Of a stretch of 58,614 bases of DNA, positions 1 through 8,262 are shown in pieces. Each line of letters starts with the position of its first letter. Position 1 is the first letter of the stretch. Source of the DNA: an uncultured Collinsella sp. (GTDB lineage Bacteria > Actinomycetota > Coriobacteriia > Coriobacteriales > Coriobacteriaceae). The stretch is taken from assembly GCA_959602645.1 (NCBI GenBank), contig CAUGTZ010000017.1, positions 1-58,614 of the forward strand, written 5' to 3'. Position numbers and translations under genes: made by a program. The notes under the pieces were generated by a model, which was given only the letters and a program-made list of their open reading frames with translations, was not told where the DNA came from and did not search any database.

Positions 1-176
1 GCGCAACGCGTTGCGCTGAGTCCTGAGGCTGTTGCAATGAAAATGAGAATCAAGGTCAAAAAGACTGGTTTGTGGTGCGATGCGGCTTGTGGGACGGGCG
101 GGGGTCGGTCCGTGGTAGACTATCGAACAACGTTTATTAATCGCGCGGTATCGTTGCCGCGAGAAGGGGTTGCGCC

Positions 177-755
177 ATGCAGGAGCTTGAGGATCGTATT
201 CGCCATGACGGCATCGTAAAGGCCGGTAACGTCCTTAAGGTTGATGCCTTCCTCAACCACCAATGCGACGTTGAGCTGTTCGACCACATGGGCGCCGAGT
301 GGGCCCGTCTGTTCAAGGATGTCGAGATCAACAAGATCCTGACGATTGAGGCTTCGGGCATTGGTATGGCTTGTATCGCGGCTCAGCATTTTGGCGGCGT
401 GCCGGTGGTCTTTGCCAAGAAGGCGCAGTCCATCAACCTCGACGGCGAGCAGTATGCCACGACCATCTACTCCTTCACCAAGCAAAAGGAGTACCCGGTC
501 ATCGTTGGCAAGCGCTTCCTGTCCGAGGGCGACAAGGTCCTGATCATCGACGACTTCTTGGCCAACGGCTGCGCGCTCGAGGGTCTTATCAAGATCTGCG
601 AGGCTGCAGGTGCCGACGTATCCGGCATTGGCATTGCGGTGGAGAAGGGCTTCCAAGGCGGTGGCGATAAGCTCCGCGAGCGCGGCTTCCGCGTTGAGAG
701 CCTGGCCCGTATCGCCGATATGGACTGCGATACCGGCGAGATCACCTTCGCCTAA
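177..755 (+). CDS. xpt: xanthine phosphoribosyltransferase
   Basis: A 192-residue type I phosphoribosyltransferase that converts xanthine and PRPP to XMP in purine salvage, in the cytoplasm. The PRPP-binding loop is seen as VLIIDDFLANG at residues 121-131, and the N-terminal EDRIRHDGIVKAGNVLKVD stretch is typical of Xpt. Length matches the family (about 190). The ATG at 177 follows a purine-rich GAGAAGGGG sequence. A TAGACT-like -10 lies near 115. It is followed by a strong terminator, so it looks monocistronic. I see no purine-riboswitch aptamer in the 176 bases available upstream, although the leader may begin outside the window. Confidence 0.93.
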   Translation: MQELEDRIRHDGIVKAGNVLKVDAFLNHQCDVELFDHMGAEWARLFKDVEINKILTIEASGIGMACIAAQHFGGVPVVFAKKAQSINLDGEQYATTIYSFTKQKEYPVIVGKRFLSEGDKVLIIDDFLANGCALEGLIKICEAAGADVSGIGIAVEKGFQGGGDKLRERGFRVESLARIADMDCDTGEITFA

Positions 756-781
756 GTGCGAACACAAGCGGTTGGTATGCG

Positions 782-818
782 ATGTGACAAAGGGACTTTC
801 CCTTTGTCACATTTTTTT
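782..818 (+). terminator. rho-independent terminator of xpt
   Basis: A perfect 14-bp stem (782-795 with 799-812) around the loop CTT, followed by a run of seven T. It ends just before the ribosome-binding site of the next gene. Confidence 0.9.
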
Positions 819-833
819 ATGGGGGGTGTTGAT

Positions 834-1352
834 ATGGATGAGAACAAGATGGGATGGCGCGAGTATGCGCGCTATGCCGAGATGTCGGTCGAGGAGTTGG
901 CACGCGACTGCGAGGTTCAGGTGTTTCGTGCGACGGGCCCGGGTGGCCAGGGTATGAACACGACAGACTCTGCGGTGCGCATGAAACATGGGCCCACGGG
1001 AATTGTCGTGGCGGCGCGCGAGAGCCGTAGTCAGTTTCAGAATCGTGCGAGCTGTCTGCGCAAGCTGAGGGCAGAGCTTGAGCGTCGTGGCCGTCCGCCG
1101 CGCCGTCGCGTCAAGACCAAAGTGCCACAGCGATCGCGCCAGCGCAGGCTCAATGACAAGCACTTCAACGCCATTAAAAAAGGCCAACCGTCGCAAGCCG
1201 GGCAGCGACGAGTAGCCGTTTGTCCCGCTGGCCTTGCTAGCGGGCGGGGTGCCAAACTTGGAGGGCGCTGCCGAGGACGTCAACCTCGATGCGCGAGGCG
1301 ACAATGGGCTCGCCGTCGGCCTGGATGGGGTAATCGGGCTGCTCGAAGGTGA
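834..1352 (+). CDS. peptide chain release factor-like protein, probable frameshift near 1176-1181
   Basis: A small RF-1-type domain protein related to stand-alone release-factor-like proteins that act on ribosomes. GPGGQG with the catalytic GGQ is at residues 37-39, and it is followed by a basic tail rich in R and K. The ATG at 834 has a GGGGGG ribosome-binding site. The reading frame as written continues through an A6 run (codons 115-116) into an unconvincing R/G/W-rich tail that overlaps the convergent lipid kinase gene by 116 bp. Dropping one A gives the natural-looking tail ending KKANRRKPGSDE with a stop at 1213-1215, before that gene. I think the functional end is 1215; whether this is a sequencing error, a strain mutation or slippage cannot be told here. 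Confidence 0.75.
   Translation: MDENKMGWREYARYAEMSVEELARDCEVQVFRATGPGGQGMNTTDSAVRMKHGPTGIVVAARESRSQFQNRASCLRKLRAELERRGRPPRRRVKTKVPQRSRQRRLNDKHFNAIKKGQPSQAGQRRVAVCPAGLASGRGAKLGGRCRGRQPRCARRQWARRRPGWGNRAARR
1176..1235 (-). terminator. terminator of the minus-strand lipid kinase, overlapping the convergent gene end
   Basis: On the minus strand, AAGGCCA (1229-1235) pairs with TGGCCTT (1180-1186), enclosing a smaller GTCGC/GCGAC hairpin, and the stem runs into T6 (complement of the A6 at 1176-1181). The A6 therefore serves as the T-tract of this terminator while also being inside the release-factor-like gene. Confidence 0.65.
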
Positions 1353-2199
1353 GCTCGGCATGGCGGCAGCGGCGCATACGAACCGGCGGCAACTTGGTGT
1401 GGTGGCCGTCCTTGGCCGAAAGAAACATAGGCAGGGCAACGGCGCGGGGGACGGGGCCGCAGGCGTAGCAGACATCGAGTATGCCGTCGCAGGGGTCGGC
1501 ATCGGGGCAGATGCGATAGCCCGAGCCATAGGTGGGGCCCAGCTGAATCGCCATGATAATCGCCCGCACGCGCTCGGCGGGCGCGCCGTCAAAGCTGACT
1601 TTCATGGGGTAGTTGCGATAGCGTAGGCCAAACTGCTCAAGGCCCGAGAGGGTGTAGAGCGGAGCGCCCGTCAAGCCAGTCTGTTTGCGCAGCTCGGTGG
1701 TTCCCAGGCCGATGGCGGCGTCGATACCGACCGAAAGCGTCTGGTCATAATACTCGACCGTCGCCTCGCCGCTACCGCTTGCAGGGCTCCATGAGCGAAT
1801 GCGCCCGATGTCCTGACGTTGCAGCTCGCAGGTGAGCAGCGCGCCAAAATCCTTGCCGGAGAAATCATCGATACCGAGCGTTTGGGCAAAATCGTTGCCG
1901 GAGCCCACGGGCAGGACGGCAAGGGCGGGGCGGGCGTCCTGCTTTTGCTTCATAAGCCCATTGACGACCTCGTGGATCACGCCGTCGCCGCCAAGAGCGA
2001 TAACGGTGCGGTAGCCCTGGGCCTGTGCGGCAAGTTCCTTGGCATGCCCCATGCGCTCGGTCAGTACCAAGTCAAACTGGGATGAGCGCGCGGTCATGTC
2101 TAAAAAGCGCTGCAGGCGCTCAGCGACCTCGCGCGCCGCACCCGACTGGGCGGCTGGGTTGGCGATGATGAGCGTGCGACCAAAATCAGTTGCGTGCAT
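1237..2199 (-). CDS. diacylglycerol kinase family lipid kinase
   Basis: A 320-residue protein of the DagK/YegS lipid kinase family, which phosphorylates diacylglycerol or a related lipid at the inner face of the membrane. Visible motifs are the nucleotide-binding GGDG (residues 70-73) and the P-VGSGNDFA segment (97-105). The start at 2199 is preferred over an upstream ATG at 2271 because it has GGGAGT at the right distance and gives the usual N-terminus (TLIIANPAAQSG). It lies 87 nt downstream of the ClC channel gene on the same strand and may be cotranscribed with it. Substrate is not determinable from sequence. Confidence 0.88.
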   Translation of the reverse strand: MHATDFGRTLIIANPAAQSGAAREVAERLQRFLDMTARSSQFDLVLTERMGHAKELAAQAQGYRTVIALGGDGVIHEVVNGLMKQKQDARPALAVLPVGSGNDFAQTLGIDDFSGKDFGALLTCELQRQDIGRIRSWSPASGSGEATVEYYDQTLSVGIDAAIGLGTTELRKQTGLTGAPLYTLSGLEQFGLRYRNYPMKVSFDGAPAERVRAIIMAIQLGPTYGSGYRICPDADPCDGILDVCYACGPVPRAVALPMFLSAKDGHHTKLPPVRMRRCRHAELTFEQPDYPIQADGEPIVASRIEVDVLGSALQVWHPAR

Positions 2200-2286
2200 G
2201 GGGCGACTCCCGGCGTATAACGTGACGGTGCGGTCGCGCTCGGGTCGAATTGCCCCCGATTGTGGCTGCACGGCGAATACTAACGT

Positions 2287-3708
2287 CTACTCTATCAGGT
2301 CGTTGTGGCGCTCGATAGCATCCGCTACCGTACCGCCCTCATCCACAATAAGCGAACGGCGCTTGGGTGAGATGATGCGCTGGGCGGGGTACACGCCGCG
2401 GTGTCCGCCGGTTAGGTAGCTGATAAAGGCCACGATGACAAAGAACCCGGCGGCTGTGCCGTGGAACAGGTCGATGGCCATCATGCAGGTGGTGATGGGC
2501 ACGTTGAGGCCGGCGCAGAACACGCCGAGCATGCCGAGAGCCGCCAGAAAACTGGGGTCGAGCCCGGTAAGGCAACCGATCCAGCCACCGAGTGCCGCAC
2601 CGATGCCAAACAGGGGCGTGACCTCGCCGCCTTGGAAGCCCGCGCCCAGGGTAAGCGCTGTGACGACCAACTTGATGACTGCGTCCGCCAGGGTGGTGTT
2701 GCCTGCAAATCCGGCGCCGGAAAGCCACGTGGAAAGGCCGGCGTAGTCCCAGGCGTCGAGGAGGGCATAGGCGGCCAAAACCACGAGTGCGCCTATAAGT
2801 GCGCGAATGAGGTAATTGGTGATAAAGCGACCGTACAGGTTCTTGACTGTTCGAACCGACCAGGCAAAGAGGCGTGCCGTCAGGCCGAAGATAATTGCGC
2901 TGATAACAACGATAACGACTGTTTTGGGCGTCATGGCGGGAACGCTGGCGATGACATTCGCTTCGTACTCGGTTCCCAAGGCAAGCGACGTAAAGCAGCC
3001 GGTAAACGAGGCGACTAGGCAGTAGATGCCCGCGGTGTAGTCGATCTTGCCGATAAAGCACATCTCCATGCCAAAGAAAGCTCCGGCAAGGGGCGAACCG
3101 AATACGGCGCCAAAGGCCGACGAGATGCCGGCGAGCATGAGGTCGTGGTGGTCATGCTTTTTGAGGTGGGCGAGGTTCGAGATGTTGCTGGCGATGGTGC
3201 CGCCAATCTGCACCGCGGCTCCCTCGCGACCGGCCGATCCGCCCGTTAGGTGCGTGAGCGTGGAGCAGACGAAGGTGAGGACGGCCATGCGCATATGGAT
3301 GAGGCGTGTGCCCAGAGCGGAGTCGATGACCAGGTTGTTACCGCGTTTGGCGGCAAGGCCGTGGTTTTTGTACACCCATGCGGTGGCAACGCCCACAACG
3401 GGAAGCAGCGCGTAAATCCACGCATGGTGTTCGCGATAGTCGGTCGCGATATTCAGCGAGGCCAAAAACGCCCAAGCGGCAACGCCCATGGCGAGCGAGA
3501 CGATGACGACGAGCACGAGCAACTTGGCGCTCGCAAGTAGGTTGCGGGCGTTGCGGCGCGTGTCGGCAGCCAAGAGATGCTCGGAGCGGGTGAGCTGTTG
3601 CCTGCCTGCCATGATGAAGTCGTTCAGGGAGAAAAAGCCGCCGTCGTCGAGCGGCTGGGAATGATCCTGCGCCTCGTTTGCGCTTTCGGGTTTGTCGGTA
3701 AAAGCCAT
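2287..3708 (-). CDS. ClC-family chloride channel / H+-coupled anion transporter
   Basis: A 473-residue multi-spanning membrane protein of the ClC family. After a cytoplasmic N-terminus of about 60 residues come many hydrophobic helices. The selectivity-filter region is represented by GGSAGREGA (residues 157-164, usually GREGP) and a GGEVTPLFGIG stretch replaces the more common G(K/I)F-P motif, so it belongs to a divergent branch. It probably moves chloride or fluoride-like anions; the ion and whether it is a channel or exchanger cannot be decided. The C-terminus is a short cytoplasmic tail without clear CBS domains. A TATAAT lies 31 nt upstream of the ATG. Confidence 0.88.
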   Translation of the reverse strand: MAFTDKPESANEAQDHSQPLDDGGFFSLNDFIMAGRQQLTRSEHLLAADTRRNARNLLASAKLLVLVVIVSLAMGVAAWAFLASLNIATDYREHHAWIYALLPVVGVATAWVYKNHGLAAKRGNNLVIDSALGTRLIHMRMAVLTFVCSTLTHLTGGSAGREGAAVQIGGTIASNISNLAHLKKHDHHDLMLAGISSAFGAVFGSPLAGAFFGMEMCFIGKIDYTAGIYCLVASFTGCFTSLALGTEYEANVIASVPAMTPKTVVIVVISAIIFGLTARLFAWSVRTVKNLYGRFITNYLIRALIGALVVLAAYALLDAWDYAGLSTWLSGAGFAGNTTLADAVIKLVVTALTLGAGFQGGEVTPLFGIGAALGGWIGCLTGLDPSFLAALGMLGVFCAGLNVPITTCMMAIDLFHGTAAGFFVIVAFISYLTGGHRGVYPAQRIISPKRRSLIVDEGGTVADAIERHNDLIE

Positions 3709-3738
3709 ACGTTCCTCTTTTGGGTTGCAACACGAGCA

Positions 3739-3744
3739 TTATAA
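3739..3744 (-). promoter_or_regulatory. -10 element of the ClC gene
   Basis: TATAAT on the minus strand, 30-35 nt upstream of the ATG at 3708. No good -35 box is evident, so the call rests on the -10 only. Confidence 0.4.
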
Positions 3745-3918
3745 AACGCGGTAAACGCGACGAGCCGGTGGGTTGGTTTCTATTCTGTTTCGCAGCCTGC
3801 AACCGACAGGTGTATTTGCGGGTACAGGCCGAGTCGCGGTCGTGCGTCGGGGGATTATACTGAGACAAGCATAAAGAATCGGCGCCCCTGTTGTGCGCCG
3901 TGGCATTAAGAGGTGCAT

Positions 3919-5181
3919 ATGGCAGAGAAACTCATTCCGCTGGAGGACGCGCAGTCGATAGTTCTGTCGCACGTTGCTCCGACCGATCTCGTCGAGATTC
4001 CCGTGTGGCAGGCCGCCGGTCTTCCCTTGGCCGAGGATGCAGTGGCCGATATCGACATCTCGCCGTTTGCCAACAGCGCTATGGACGGATATGCCGTGCG
4101 CTCGTCGGACTTGGCGCAGGCATCTGGCGAGGCTCCGGTGACGCTTGACGTTATCGGACACGAGGCCGCGGGCCATGTGTTTGGGGGTGCAATCGGCGCG
4201 GGCGAGACGGTCCGCATCATGACGGGCGCTCCGGTACCCGAAGGTGCCGATGCCGTGGTGAAATACGAGATCGTCGACGTGCTCGATGGCGACGGCAACG
4301 AGGGCTCGCGTGTGAGGTTCTCGGCGCCTGCCAAGGTAGGGGAGAACGTTCGCTCTGCCGCCGAGGAGGCCCATGCCGGCGATGTTGTGATGCACGCCGG
4401 CGAGGTCGTGGCTCCGGCGGGCGCGGGTCTGCTGGCAAGCGCCGGATACGCGAGCGTGAAGGTGCACGCTGCCCCGCGTGTGGGCATCATCTCGCTGGGC
4501 ACGGAACTGGTCGCACCGAGTAACGTGCCGGCGCGCGGGCAGATTCGCGACTCCAACTCGTCTGCGTTGATGGCCGAAGCACTCGATGCCGGCGCCGAGC
4601 CCGTGTTCTACGGCATTGCGCCCGATGATGAGCAGGCAATCGCCGAGCTGGTGCATCGCGCCGTACAGGAGTGCGATTTTGTCATTACGAGCGGCGGTGC
4701 CTCGGCGGGCGATTACGACTATGTGACGGCGCTCGTCCGGCGCGAGGGCGAGGTGCTGTTTGACCGCATCTCGATGCGTCCGGGCAAGGCCATCACGTTT
4801 GGCTTGCTCGGGGGTAAGCCCTACCTGGGGCTTTCAGGCAATCCGGCCGCGGCGTATGTGGGCTTTGAGATGCTCGCCCGTCCGGCGATCCGCAAGATGC
4901 GCGGCTTTGCCCAGGGTGCGCGTCCTGTACAGCAGGCGACGCTCACGCACGGCGTGAAAAAGCGTCAGCATCGCTGCTTCTTCGATCGCGCCACGGTTTT
5001 GCGCGACCCCGAGACCGGTGAGCTGTTGGTGACCGAGGCTAAGACGCAGAATTCGGCGCTGCTCGGCACGATGCAGCGGGCCAACTGCCTGCTACATATT
5101 GACGAAGGACCGTGCGAGCTCAAGGCAGGAGATACCGTGGACGTTGTTCGCGTCGACCTGCCCGAGGGCGCCGTGTTGTAG
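3919..5181 (+). CDS. moeA: molybdopterin molybdotransferase MoeA
   Basis: A 420-residue MoeA that inserts molybdate into adenylylated molybdopterin, the last common step of molybdenum cofactor synthesis. The N-terminal MoeA signature SAMDGYAV is at residues 53-60 and the C-terminal MoCF-biosynthesis domain carries GGASAGDYDY. The ATG at 3919 is chosen over a GTG at 3913 because AAGAGG (3908-3913) is correctly spaced for it. The stop codon is followed at once by the ribosome-binding site of the mogA/moaB gene, so the two are an operon. A TATACT -10-like box near 3856 may be the promoter. Confidence 0.95.
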   Translation: MAEKLIPLEDAQSIVLSHVAPTDLVEIPVWQAAGLPLAEDAVADIDISPFANSAMDGYAVRSSDLAQASGEAPVTLDVIGHEAAGHVFGGAIGAGETVRIMTGAPVPEGADAVVKYEIVDVLDGDGNEGSRVRFSAPAKVGENVRSAAEEAHAGDVVMHAGEVVAPAGAGLLASAGYASVKVHAAPRVGIISLGTELVAPSNVPARGQIRDSNSSALMAEALDAGAEPVFYGIAPDDEQAIAELVHRAVQECDFVITSGGASAGDYDYVTALVRREGEVLFDRISMRPGKAITFGLLGGKPYLGLSGNPAAAYVGFEMLARPAIRKMRGFAQGARPVQQATLTHGVKKRQHRCFFDRATVLRDPETGELLVTEAKTQNSALLGTMQRANCLLHIDEGPCELKAGDTVDVVRVDLPEGAVL

Positions 5182-5191
5182 GAGGAATGCT

Positions 5192-5671
5192 GTGGAGCTG
5201 AAGATATCGATCGTGACGTGCTCGGATACGCGCGATCTTGCCCAGGACGAGGCTGGGGCCGCACTCGAGGAGCTTATCGAGACGCAGGGCTGGACGGTCG
5301 CCTCACATGTGGTCGTGCGCGACGATGCCAGCGAGATCGGTGATGCCATTGTGGAAGCCGCCGATGAGTGTCACGCCAATGTCGTGCTCACCTGCGGCGG
5401 CACGGGGCTTTCGATGCGCGATGTAACGCCCGAGGCGACGCGTGCCGTCTGCGACCGCGATGTGCCGGGTATTGCCGAGGCAATCCGTGCGTACTCCATG
5501 ACCAAGACGCGCCGCGCCATGCTCTCGCGCGCTGTGTGCATGCAGCGTGGGTATACGCTTGTCATCAACTTTCCGGGATCCACGAAAGCGGCCCGCGAAA
5601 GCTGGGAGGCCGTGAGCGACCAGCTGGAGCATGCGGCTCATATGACAGCGGGCGGCGGACATACCAACTAA
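5192..5671 (+). CDS. molybdopterin adenylyltransferase-type protein (MogA/MoaB family)
   Basis: A 159-residue MoCF-biosynthesis protein that binds molybdopterin and, in MogA, activates it by adenylylation before MoeA acts. The signature GGTGLSMRDVTPEAT spans residues 69-83. The GTG at 5192 is the start: GGAGGA begins at the last base of the moeA stop codon (5181-5186) five bases upstream, and no in-frame ATG gives a sensible N-terminus. It is translationally close to moeA and followed by a terminator. MogA and MoaB cannot be separated confidently by eye; the cofactor role is secure either way. Confidence 0.9.
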   Translation: MELKISIVTCSDTRDLAQDEAGAALEELIETQGWTVASHVVVRDDASEIGDAIVEAADECHANVVLTCGGTGLSMRDVTPEATRAVCDRDVPGIAEAIRAYSMTKTRRAMLSRAVCMQRGYTLVINFPGSTKAARESWEAVSDQLEHAAHMTAGGGHTN

Positions 5672-5683
5672 GCGGTTTACCTG

Positions 5684-5719
5684 CGGCGGGGCGACCTTAC
5701 GGGCTGCTCCGCCTTTTTT
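5684..5719 (+). terminator. terminator after moeA-mogA
   Basis: GGCGG at the 5' side pairs with CCGCC at the 3' side around an imperfect inner stem (GGGC/GCTC) and runs directly into TTTTTT. Confidence 0.75.
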
Positions 5720-5752
5720 ATGCAGCGACAGTGCCGGCCGTCTCGTGGTTAT

Positions 5753-5816
5753 TGATAAAAGAAAATTATCAGACGAGAAATCTTTATAACTGATATTATT
5801 CGCGCGAAAGTATAAT
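5753..5816 (+). promoter_or_regulatory. modABC promoter with TGATAA/TTATCA inverted repeat
   Basis: An A/T-rich island in GC-rich DNA. The inverted repeat TGATAA-N7-TTATCA is at 5753-5771 and TATAAT is at 5811-5816, 60 nt before the modA ATG; no good -35 box is present, which suits an activated promoter. The repeat could be the operator of a molybdate-responsive regulator, but it is not a clear match to the E. coli ModE site. Assignment is inference. Confidence 0.5.
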
Positions 5817-5875
5817 CTAGTAACAGAACAAAGCTCGCGGTGGGCGCCCGGGCGTACCGTTCGAAAGGGTTGAAC

Positions 5876-6748
5876 ATGTTCGATATGGTTTCTCGCCGCG
5901 GATTCGTCTCGCTTTCTGCTGTTGCCGCTGCCGGCCTTGGCCTTGCCGGGTGCTCCGGCAATAAGGCACCTGAGTCGACTGGCTCCGATGCCGGCTCCGC
6001 CAAGACTTCGTCCAAGAAGGCTGTCGAGCTGCAGGTCTTCGCTGCCAACTCGCTCGAGAAGGCTCTGCCCGAGGTCCAAGAGCTTTACACCGAGCAGACC
6101 GGGACCACGTTTGCCGACACGCAGTTTAAGGCGTCTGGCGACCTTGTCGAGCAGATGCGTGCCGGTGCTGCGGTCGACGTACTCATCACCGCTTCCAAGG
6201 GCACCATGGACGACGCCGAGGCCGCCGAGCTCGTCGATGCCGACACGCGTGAGGATATGTTCGTCAACGACCTCGTGATCATTCGCGCCGAGGGCTCCGA
6301 CACCAAGGTCGAGGCCATCGCCGACGTCGCGAATCTGGACGGCAAGATCGCCATTGGCGACGCCAAGACCGTTCCCGCTGGCAAGTACGCCAACCAGGCC
6401 CTGGCCTCCGTGGGCCTCTACACCGGCGCCGAGGGCGACGACGGCGAGTATGCGCCCGAGATCGCTGACAAGGTCGCATTGGCAGACAAAGTTGGTACCG
6501 CTGCCGCCTATGTGTCCACAGACGACTGCGTGGCCGGTTTTGTCTACAGCTCTGACATCTTCCGCTACGACGGCATCGAGGAGGCCTTCGTGTGCCCCGA
6601 GGATTCGCACAAGCCCATCGTGTACCCGGGTGCCGTTGCCGAGAGCTCCGAGCATGCCGACGAGGCCAAGGCGTTCATTGACTTCTGCCTGACCAACAAG
6701 AAAGCCCAGAAGATTTGGGCCAAGTACGGCTTTGAGCTTTCCGCGTAG
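5876..6748 (+). CDS. modA: molybdate ABC transporter substrate-binding lipoprotein ModA
   Basis: A 290-residue secreted, lipid-anchored protein that captures molybdate (or tungstate) for ModBC. The N-terminus has SRRGF, a hydrophobic stretch and a lipobox LAGC at residues 23-26; SRRGF resembles a Tat-type signal. After a Ser/Lys-rich linker, the ModA core starts with LQVFAANSLEKALPEVQELY and contains FKASGDLVEQMRAGA, typical oxyanion-binding segments. The ATG at 5876 follows GAAAGGG. It is first in modABC and has its own promoter. Molybdate versus tungstate preference is not visible. Confidence 0.93.
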   Translation: MFDMVSRRGFVSLSAVAAAGLGLAGCSGNKAPESTGSDAGSAKTSSKKAVELQVFAANSLEKALPEVQELYTEQTGTTFADTQFKASGDLVEQMRAGAAVDVLITASKGTMDDAEAAELVDADTREDMFVNDLVIIRAEGSDTKVEAIADVANLDGKIAIGDAKTVPAGKYANQALASVGLYTGAEGDDGEYAPEIADKVALADKVGTAAAYVSTDDCVAGFVYSSDIFRYDGIEEAFVCPEDSHKPIVYPGAVAESSEHADEAKAFIDFCLTNKKAQKIWAKYGFELSA

Positions 6749-6816
6749 TGCGGCTTGGCGCGATAATTCCATCGTTTTGTGTTTCACTCCGTCCTTGTAT
6801 TCTCTTGGAGCTTTTC

Positions 6817-8259
6817 GTGCTTAATAGATTCCGCATGCTTGTCGCCTATGCTTTGACCTTCGCGCTTTGCTGGGTGCCAGGATTTGCGTTTGCTGGGGAC
6901 ACTGGGGACGGGGCCCAGGATGCTGCGACCGCTCATGGGCTTTCCTATGGGATCGAGGGTTTTGAGCGGTTGGCCAAGGGGACCGCTCGTGCCATGGAGG
7001 GCCAGCCTGAGGGTTACCGGTTTCCCGTTGACGAGGACGTGGACCTTGTAGTGGCGCCTGCTGCCGATCGCGTTGTGGCGTGGATATCGCCCAAGGCGGT
7101 CGAGAAGTATGGATTGGATCCGCAGGATAACGAGTGCGTATCGGGTCTCAAGGCCCTCGTCTGTAAGCTCGACAGCGTAAACTGCATGGGAGGTGCGCAG
7201 CTAGGGGACGTGGATCTTCCTTGGTATGTCACGGCGGAAACGACGTTTGATACCGGCGGGTATACCTATGGCTTTGACGAGCGCGGTGCGGATGGGGACC
7301 GCTATGTGGTGATTGCATCAGCCTCGGGTGATGCCAAGGGCGGCGCGCGTTGGCTTGATAGCGCCCAAATGGTAGAGGCATCGTCTGTCGCGTTGCGGGA
7401 TGAGCAGGGGCCCTTGACCTCTCTGGCCTCCTTTTTAGGCGACATCGACTATCGCCCGTTTTGGGTGTCCATAAAAACGAGCGGCCTTGCCCTGCTGATC
7501 TCCTTTGCGCTGGGCCTGTTCGCCGCGTGGGAGACTATGGGTACCTCGAGTCGCATCAAGGGCCTGCTCGATTCGGTCTTTACGATTCCTATGGTGCTGC
7601 CGCCCACGGTCTGCGGCTTTCTGCTCCTCATGCTGTTTGGCCGCTCGACCGGGGTGGGCCAGTGGCTCATCGCGCACGGCATCTCGATCGTCTTTACGTG
7701 GCCTGCGGCGGTCATTTCGGCCGTCGTTGTGTCGTTTCCGCTGGTCTACCGCACGGCGCTCGGAGCCTTCGAGAGCCTCGACACGCAGATGCTCGATGCG
7801 GCGCGCACACTGGGATGGTCCGAGCGTCGCATCTTTACCAAGCTTATGATGCCGCTTGGCTGGCCCTCGATTGCCGCCGGCGCGGTGCTTGCCTTCGCGC
7901 GTGCCATGGGCGAGTTTGGCTGCACCCTGTTCTTTGCGGGCAACTACGCCGGTATTACGCAGACCATTCCCATCGCCATCTACTTTGAGTGGATGGGCGG
8001 TAACACGTCGGTAGCCCTCTTTTGGGTCGTGGTCGTAATTGTGTTCAGTTTCCTGGTCATTCTGTTCATCAATATGTACACCGCTCATTCACAAAAGTAT
8101 CGCGAGCAGGGCCTTTCTCGTGTGGAGCGCAAGCAGGCCAAAGATCTCGCCGGACGGGGCGATTCGCTCGACCCAGTCGGCGGCGATGCGCTGCGTATCG
8201 ATCGCGAGGCGTTGGCCGAACTCATGCGCGATGATGTCGCTTTGCAGGGAGGTCGATAG
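6817..8259 (+). CDS. modB: molybdate ABC transporter permease ModB with large N-terminal extracytoplasmic domain
   Basis: The permease of the molybdate transporter, about 480 residues, roughly double the E. coli length. A GTG at 6817 preceded by TTGGAG is the likely start; an ATG at 6835 is the alternative. Residues 7-26 form a Sec-like signal ending AFA. Residues about 27-215 are a soluble region I do not recognise, predicted outside the membrane. From about residue 216 the standard ModB permease follows, with the EAA-loop/ModB signature RAMGEFGCTLFFAG near 358-372. A charged cytoplasmic tail of about 55 residues ends the protein. It is followed after 3 nt by modC. The extra domain could be fused sensory or substrate-handling material. 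Confidence 0.9.
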   Translation: MLNRFRMLVAYALTFALCWVPGFAFAGDTGDGAQDAATAHGLSYGIEGFERLAKGTARAMEGQPEGYRFPVDEDVDLVVAPAADRVVAWISPKAVEKYGLDPQDNECVSGLKALVCKLDSVNCMGGAQLGDVDLPWYVTAETTFDTGGYTYGFDERGADGDRYVVIASASGDAKGGARWLDSAQMVEASSVALRDEQGPLTSLASFLGDIDYRPFWVSIKTSGLALLISFALGLFAAWETMGTSSRIKGLLDSVFTIPMVLPPTVCGFLLLMLFGRSTGVGQWLIAHGISIVFTWPAAVISAVVVSFPLVYRTALGAFESLDTQMLDAARTLGWSERRIFTKLMMPLGWPSIAAGAVLAFARAMGEFGCTLFFAGNYAGITQTIPIAIYFEWMGGNTSVALFWVVVVIVFSFLVILFINMYTAHSQKYREQGLSRVERKQAKDLAGRGDSLDPVGGDALRIDREALAELMRDDVALQGGR

Positions 8260-8262
8260 GCC

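Noticed and set aside
1..176. Purine riboswitch upstream of xpt
   Set aside because: No aptamer core could be found in the available upstream sequence.
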